In this document: positions 59,553 through 64,000 of the stretch, in pieces
Layout: each line of letters begins with the position of its first letter
How positions within the stretch are numbered: position 1 is the first letter of the stretch
From: an uncultured Fibrobacter sp.
GTDB taxonomy: Bacteria; Fibrobacterota; Fibrobacteria; Fibrobacterales; Fibrobacteraceae
Length of the DNA: 64,000 nt
Reading direction: 5' to 3'
NCBI GenBank assembly: GCA_946186895.1
Contig: CAMHOW010000002.1
Coordinates: 1-64,000 of the forward strand
Notes under the pieces: model-generated
Seen by the model: only the letters and a program-made list of their open reading frames with translations
Database searches by the model: none
Told to the model about the DNA's origin: nothing
Position numbers and translations under genes: made by a program

Positions 59553-62500
59553 CTAGTAACAATTGGACAAAGTCACAGTCTTGCCTGTTGGAATAGACAA
59601 TGTCACAGGGAAAACAACCTTGGCTTCACCATCAGCGTAACTATCACCATTATTCCAATAATAAGAACCACTACTATTCGAGAAATTATTCCAAAAATCT
59701 CTAAAGGTTGATTTTGCTTGAGTGGTCTTTGTTCCTGTACCACCGTTGCATTTTTGGATATTGTATAAGCCTGCGCTTAAAGTTTTATTGTCACTATTAT
59801 CACCACTAACCCAATTTGAAACGGTAGTTGGATTCTGATACTTTACGCTAAAACTGCATGAAGACGCCGCTGCTCCATTAGAATTACTTATGGAGATGCT
59901 GTAATTATAAGTTCCGGCTTGACTTTCTCCAGTAAAAACGAGATCTCCTGCGTAATATGTTCCGGTTTTATCACTCGTTCCCGATGCTGAAATTGTATAC
60001 GAGCATCCCTGTGTCAGGTTACATCCAGTAATATTTGGGCTGATTTTAACAGAACCTCCTGGAGCCGCAAGGGCTGGTGCAGCACAGCTGGCTATACTCG
60101 GGACACTGGTATATGGTTCGCATGGATTTACCGTTGCCCCCGTAACCTTGAATTTGCGCCATTGCGTATTAGTGGGAATTTCCATGTAATAACCACCATC
60201 CTTTTTCTCTATCGAAGAATAAGTAGAGGAGCATCCTCCCACGCCATCACAATAACTACTGACAGTCTCATCGTTAATTTCAGGATAGGCTTGGTTATTA
60301 GCATTTACGGCACTGATAAATGCACCAAAGGCACATATTACAGAACTACTTCCTCCTTCTACACCTACATCGTTGCCAACAACTATAGTGCTACAGTCAC
60401 TACAGGTGCATTCACAACTAGATGCTGCTGCAAAAGTTACACTGCAGTTGTGCGATGTCGTCCCTGAGGAATTTCTCAAACTAACGACATATATTGCCGT
60501 ATCGCCACTGGTAGTCGTGGAGCTATTCGTAAAGGATGGTAATGCTCCTGTTGTATTTGTGTAACCGGTACTTTCGGTTCCTGAAGCACCCCAACCTTCT
60601 ATCTTGTAGTAACAGTAATCACCTCCTTCATCGCAGCCGGTTACGTTTTGTGGTGTGATGGTGACATTGTTTGTTTCTCCAACTGTCGCCTTTAAGTTTG
60701 TCGGGCAATCGAATGAAGGCTTCGCCTTTTTCACCTTCATTTTCCAATTACAAGTAAACGGACCGGCAGAGGCTCCATTGTAATTCAGCGTTGTAGTATA
60801 TGAATACTCCTTTTCTCCTGTTCCACTTGGAGAAACTGGAATACTACTGTTAAAATTCCAAAGGTAATTACAATTCCCCCCACTTGCAGCAACATTACTT
60901 CCCGTTAATTTACATTCGCTAGCTTGTCCGTTGGTGGCTCCAGAAGCCCATTCTGCCTTGAACGTGAATGACCCACCCTCTTCCATATTTATTTCTTGAC
61001 CATTTGTAATGGCGGTACCATTGACTTTACACACTAGCGGGTTTAGCACCTTATATTCTTTATTGCTACAAAGTGGCGTTCCATCTGCTGTCAATCCATA
61101 AGTATAGTCGGCTACCGAAGCAGGAGCGGTTGTCGCATCCATGTCTCCACAAGAGGTACTAGAGCAATCCTTACTCCAAGAGCCCACATTTGCTATAGAA
61201 ACCGTTCTGCTGACAGTCTTTGTAAGATTGCTAGCACCATTCATCTGAATTCCCCATGTAGTGGATTTTAGAGGATATGTCGAGATGTTTGGACACGTTG
61301 CCGTCAAAACATCGCCTAGCGCCTGCACTGTTAGGCTAGCCGTGCAGAATGTATTGCCATCATAGACAATGGAATATGTGTATGTATTTGCAGTATTCGG
61401 AGCAGTTACAGCATAGTGGTTGACGTTTCCACTGTTGTAACGGTCTATGGTTACAGATTGAGTTCCGCCGCCTCCACTAAGAGTTCCCGAAATTTGATTG
61501 CCAGAACGTTCTTCCCATTTACTACTTTCCCCAACACTAGTTATATCTAGCGTTGTGCTGTTACCCGTATAAACCGTCGACGGGTTAAACTCACACTCTC
61601 CGGTCACAACACCTTCAGTAGATACCGCTACCGAGAACGTCTGAGAACATTCGGTGAAGGGGAATTCGGTACTCGTGCTCTGCAGAACCAACTTGTAATC
61701 GTCACCCTCAGCAAGCTGAGTAGTCTTATTCGCTGCATCAGGATCGGTGGTATTGTCGGTAATCGTCCCATTTGCCGACGTTTCTGCCAACACTGTTGTT
61801 ACAAGGGTGTTGCCCTTCTTGAGTACCACCTTGTACTTACAGGCGTCATCGCGAGTGGGGCACCCGGTGATAGAGTAGGTCAACGCCGGGATTCCCGCAC
61901 CTGGACTTACCGTTTTCATAGCATCTGAAATACTGCAGGACCTTGAAATCCTCGAAACCTTCTCTACAGGCGTTACGCAGGGAGACTTGTCGGCATGATT
62001 TGTCTTGCCCATATCGTACAGATCCACCGTAAACTGGTAAGAGATGGAATTTTCGGAGCCCATCGAGTAATACGGGGAATGGTCTAGAGCAAAGGTCCAT
62101 TCTTGGTCGGTCTCGTTTGTAAATGCACATTCGCTGGGCGATGTGGTACAATCCTTGTACTTCCCTGTTAGGTTCGTTGACGTGGTCGTATTGTCGTCTC
62201 CGATGCTCACGGACACCTTCGACACGTCAAGGGCACCCGCCTGGGCACTGTTGTTAACCACAGCGGTCACCTTCCATTCGTTACTAGCCTTGATGTATTC
62301 CGCCTTGCAGCTCTTTAGGCCAAGGGCGTTCGGACAGCTGCTGTGTACCGATGTTACCGACGTTCCTGTGGTGGCCGTGTACTTCACGTAGACGCCCGCC
62401 ACCTTTTCGGGGTCGAAGCCGTCGGCATCGGCAATATCGTTGACATTCACAGTAATTACAGGATCAGAGGCAGAAACCGTTGTCGTGTAGGGCCGGCTAT

Positions 62501-64000
62501 AGACCGCGTCTTCGCCGGAATAGTAATACCCAGACGTACGGCTGAACAGGTAGACAGACACCTCGAGTTCCGAAGTAGTCGACATGGTCACCACAAGCTC
62601 GGCATCACGCAGGTTGCCAAGGCCTGTTCCCGCGTTATCCAAGGCAAAATAACTGCCTTCGCTACCCGTGATAGAAGCCGTGAAATTGTGGTGTTCCTGG
62701 CAAGGCGTAATGTCGCCCACCCAGAACTTGCCACAGTGGGCAGTCACCTCACTAGTCGCCCAAGCAGAAGCTTCGCCATAGACCGTACCGCAGTACGAAG
62801 TGACACCTACGCGGGCCGCCTTTTCATCGCCCACACCGTGCACACCGTCCGAGCCGTCACCGAAATGGTAACCGGTAGAAGGGCAACTCTTGTAGGTGGT
62901 GGTATTTTCAACAGTGCCGCTACAACCGGCGTCGTTTCCGCTGTAGTAGTATTCAGCACCGCACTGGCTATCGTAACTGCTGAACCACCTGGAGAATCCG
63001 ACCCAGGGCTTGACCCCATCAACAAAACCTGGTTTGTCTTTGGGAACGATTCCTCCGGGGTAGGCCGCCTTGAACGAGCAAGAGATAATCGGGTAGGTAT
63101 CCCAGCATTTTGCAAAGTAGTCGTCGCTCTTCCAGCCGATACCATAGACCTTGAAATTCTGGTCTGACAGGCGGAAGCCTACGTATTCGTTGTTCTGGTT
63201 CGCATCGTCTAGGACAAATTCAACTTCAGAGTAACTCGTGCTGAACGCCTGCGTGTACGCATGGATATTCAAGACATCCTTGCCGGCATTGGTGGTACCT
63301 TCTGCGGCCTTTTCCAAAGTCAAAGCAGCGAGGATGACGTCTCCCGGATGAACCTCGGCAGAACCCACCTTCTTGGACTGACAGGTTTCGCCACCATTGG
63401 GGCACAGTCTTGCCCAGAGGTTGTTGTCCTTGTCGCTGTATATGTTCAACATCAGGTAGTTCGTAACCTCTGTATTCGAACGCAGGATAAAGCCGGACTG
63501 CTTTATGGTAGACCTTGCGATGTCGCGTGCGTTGACACCTTCCCTTGGAACCTGGAACTGGGCCTTCAGCGTGCCGTAGACACCGGCTTGAGCCCGGCTC
63601 ATGATGGTAACAGAGGGCTTTTCGCTCTCTTTCTGAGTACGAGTGGCCTGGGCGGAAAGCGAGATACGCCCGTCGCCGTTGAACTCGATGTTGCCGGAGG
63701 CCCCGCTCTGGAGCACCCACTTGGCGTTGGGGTGTTTACCGTCGCCATCGATGCAGTAAAGCGTTTCGGTGTTGCCCGCTCCGCAAAGTACGGCTGTTCT
63801 GTTCGAGTACGCGGTGTTCTTGAATTCATCGAAGAAGCAGTGCTTGTCGGTTTCTTCGAAATGGGCGATGACCTGGTCGGAGCCCGTCACAGAACGGGTG
63901 TAGGAATCGGTATGACTCGGCACCTTCGGGGTCGGGCAGTCGGGGCCGCTTTCGCACATCCAATAGTTGAAGTGATCGTCATCGCCATCTTTCGGGAACG
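59553..64000 (-). CDS. Very large Cys-rich surface protein, 5' end beyond the window
   Basis: At least 1482 residues; the frame is open past the right edge, so the ATG at 63959 is internal. The visible N-terminal ~300 residues include a lectin/LamG-like beta domain (ISLSAQATRTQ…, GFILRSNTEVTNYLMLNIYSD in pieces). Then follow Cys-paired segments and several copies of the ~85-residue module seen in lipoprotein 2 (CEFNPSTVYTGNSTTL ... YTYSIVYDGNTFC), plus PKD-like domains such as GCNLTQGCSYTISASG. The C-terminus (SIPTGKTVTLSNCY) resembles the ends of lipoproteins 1 and 3. No T9SS tail is obvious. Base composition shifts inside the gene: samples near 60.2 kb have ~42% GC, near 62.2 kb ~60%. Function unknown; likely surface exposed. 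Confidence 0.75.
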   Translation of the reverse strand, partial: FPKDGDDDHFNYWMCESGPDCPTPKVPSHTDSYTRSVTGSDQVIAHFEETDKHCFFDEFKNTAYSNRTAVLCGAGNTETLYCIDGDGKHPNAKWVLQSGASGNIEFNGDGRISLSAQATRTQKESEKPSVTIMSRAQAGVYGTLKAQFQVPREGVNARDIARSTIKQSGFILRSNTEVTNYLMLNIYSDKDNNLWARLCPNGGETCQSKKVGSAEVHPGDVILAALTLEKAAEGTTNAGKDVLNIHAYTQAFSTSYSEVEFVLDDANQNNEYVGFRLSDQNFKVYGIGWKSDDYFAKCWDTYPIISCSFKAAYPGGIVPKDKPGFVDGVKPWVGFSRWFSSYDSQCGAEYYYSGNDAGCSGTVENTTTYKSCPSTGYHFGDGSDGVHGVGDEKAARVGVTSYCGTVYGEASAWATSEVTAHCGKFWVGDITPCQEHHNFTASITGSEGSYFALDNAGTGLGNLRDAELVVTMSTTSELEVSVYLFSRTSGYYYSGEDAVYSRPYTTTVSASDPVITVNVNDIADADGFDPEKVAGVYVKYTATTGTSVTSVHSSCPNALGLKSCKAEYIKASNEWKVTAVVNNSAQAGALDVSKVSVSIGDDNTTTSTNLTGKYKDCTTSPSECAFTNETDQEWTFALDHSPYYSMGSENSISYQFTVDLYDMGKTNHADKSPCVTPVEKVSRISRSCSISDAMKTVSPGAGIPALTYSITGCPTRDDACKYKVVLKKGNTLVTTVLAETSANGTITDNTTDPDAANKTTQLAEGDDYKLVLQSTSTEFPFTECSQTFSVAVSTEGVVTGECEFNPSTVYTGNSTTLDITSVGESSKWEERSGNQISGTLSGGGGTQSVTIDRYNSGNVNHYAVTAPNTANTYTYSIVYDGNTFCTASLTVQALGDVLTATCPNISTYPLKSTTWGIQMNGASNLTKTVSRTVSIANVGSWSKDCSSTSCGDMDATTAPASVADYTYGLTADGTPLCSNKEYKVLNPLVCKVNGTAITNGQEINMEEGGSFTFKAEWASGATNGQASECKLTGSNVAASGGNCNYLWNFNSSIPVSPSGTGEKEYSYTTTLNYNGASAGPFTCNWKMKVKKAKPSFDCPTNLKATVGETNNVTITPQNVTGCDEGGDYCYYKIEGWGASGTESTGYTNTTGALPSFTNSSTTTSGDTAIYVVSLRNSSGTTSHNCSVTFAAASSCECTCSDCSTIVVGNDVGVEGGSSSVICAFGAFISAVNANNQAYPEINDETVSSYCDGVGGCSSTYSSIEKKDGGYYMEIPTNTQWRKFKVTGATVNPCEPYTSVPSIASCAAPALAAPGGSVKISPNITGCNLTQGCSYTISASGTSDKTGTYYAGDLVFTGESQAGTYNYSISISNSNGAAASSCSFSVKYQNPTTVSNWVSGDNSDNKTLSAGLYNIQKCNGGTGTKTTQAKSTFRDFWNNFSNSSGSYYWNNGDSYADGEAKVVFPVTLSIPTGKTVTLSNCY

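Overview
The window reads as a piece of a Fibrobacter chromosome (F. succinogenes or a close relative). The clearest marks are a C-terminal Fibrobacter major paralogous (FISUMP, TIGR02145-type) domain, a fibro-slime domain protein, Ser-rich lipoproteins, a giant SprA-like type IX secretion protein, and a T9SS-type C-terminal sorting domain on a carbohydrate-binding protein. The genus call rests on recognising these families; no search was run.

Layout. 1-22.4 kb is mostly housekeeping. It holds the tail of a secreted carbohydrate-binding protein, an M23 peptidase, two cell-envelope proteins of unknown role, a BamE-like lipoprotein, tpiA-secG, a murD-like ligase and tRNA-Leu(GAG). A run of five same-strand genes follows: tgt, a radical SAM/SPASM enzyme, a sensor kinase, a CheY-like regulator and an NtrC-type activator whose phospho-acceptor Asp is Glu. 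Then come an RlmI-like methyltransferase, a DRE-TIM aldolase, mqnC (futalosine menaquinone route), a predicted 20-codon gene, and batD-batE. 22.4-29.2 kb is one gene, the T9SS component SprA. 29.2-31.6 kb holds structured repeats and a stand-alone AIPR-type (abortive infection) protein. 31.8-41.3 kb has a leucine-rich-repeat protein, two S41 lipoprotein proteases, an M23 lipoprotein, an FKBP isomerase with a long Ala/Pro/Lys tail, glmS and scpA.

41.5-64 kb is an accessory surface region. It carries a CotH-kinase lipoprotein, a FISUMP lipoprotein, a 1487-residue fibro-slime protein, three paralogous lipoproteins sharing a new-looking N-terminal motif (ALLNYG), three Rpn/PD-(D/E)XK nuclease-like genes, and a very large Cys-rich surface protein running off the right edge.

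How the parts fit. SprA would export proteins carrying the sorting domain seen at the left edge. The fibro-slime, FISUMP and PKD-like lipoproteins are probably cell-surface or adhesion factors. The most unusual material is non-coding: (1) six copies of a ~95-120-bp three-hairpin repeat whose middle stem changes by compensatory substitution; (2) a 111-nt leader, exactly the same length in front of each of the three nuclease genes, with two conserved hairpins; (3) a short transcription unit with promoter, ribosome site, 20-codon frame and terminator between mqnC and batD.
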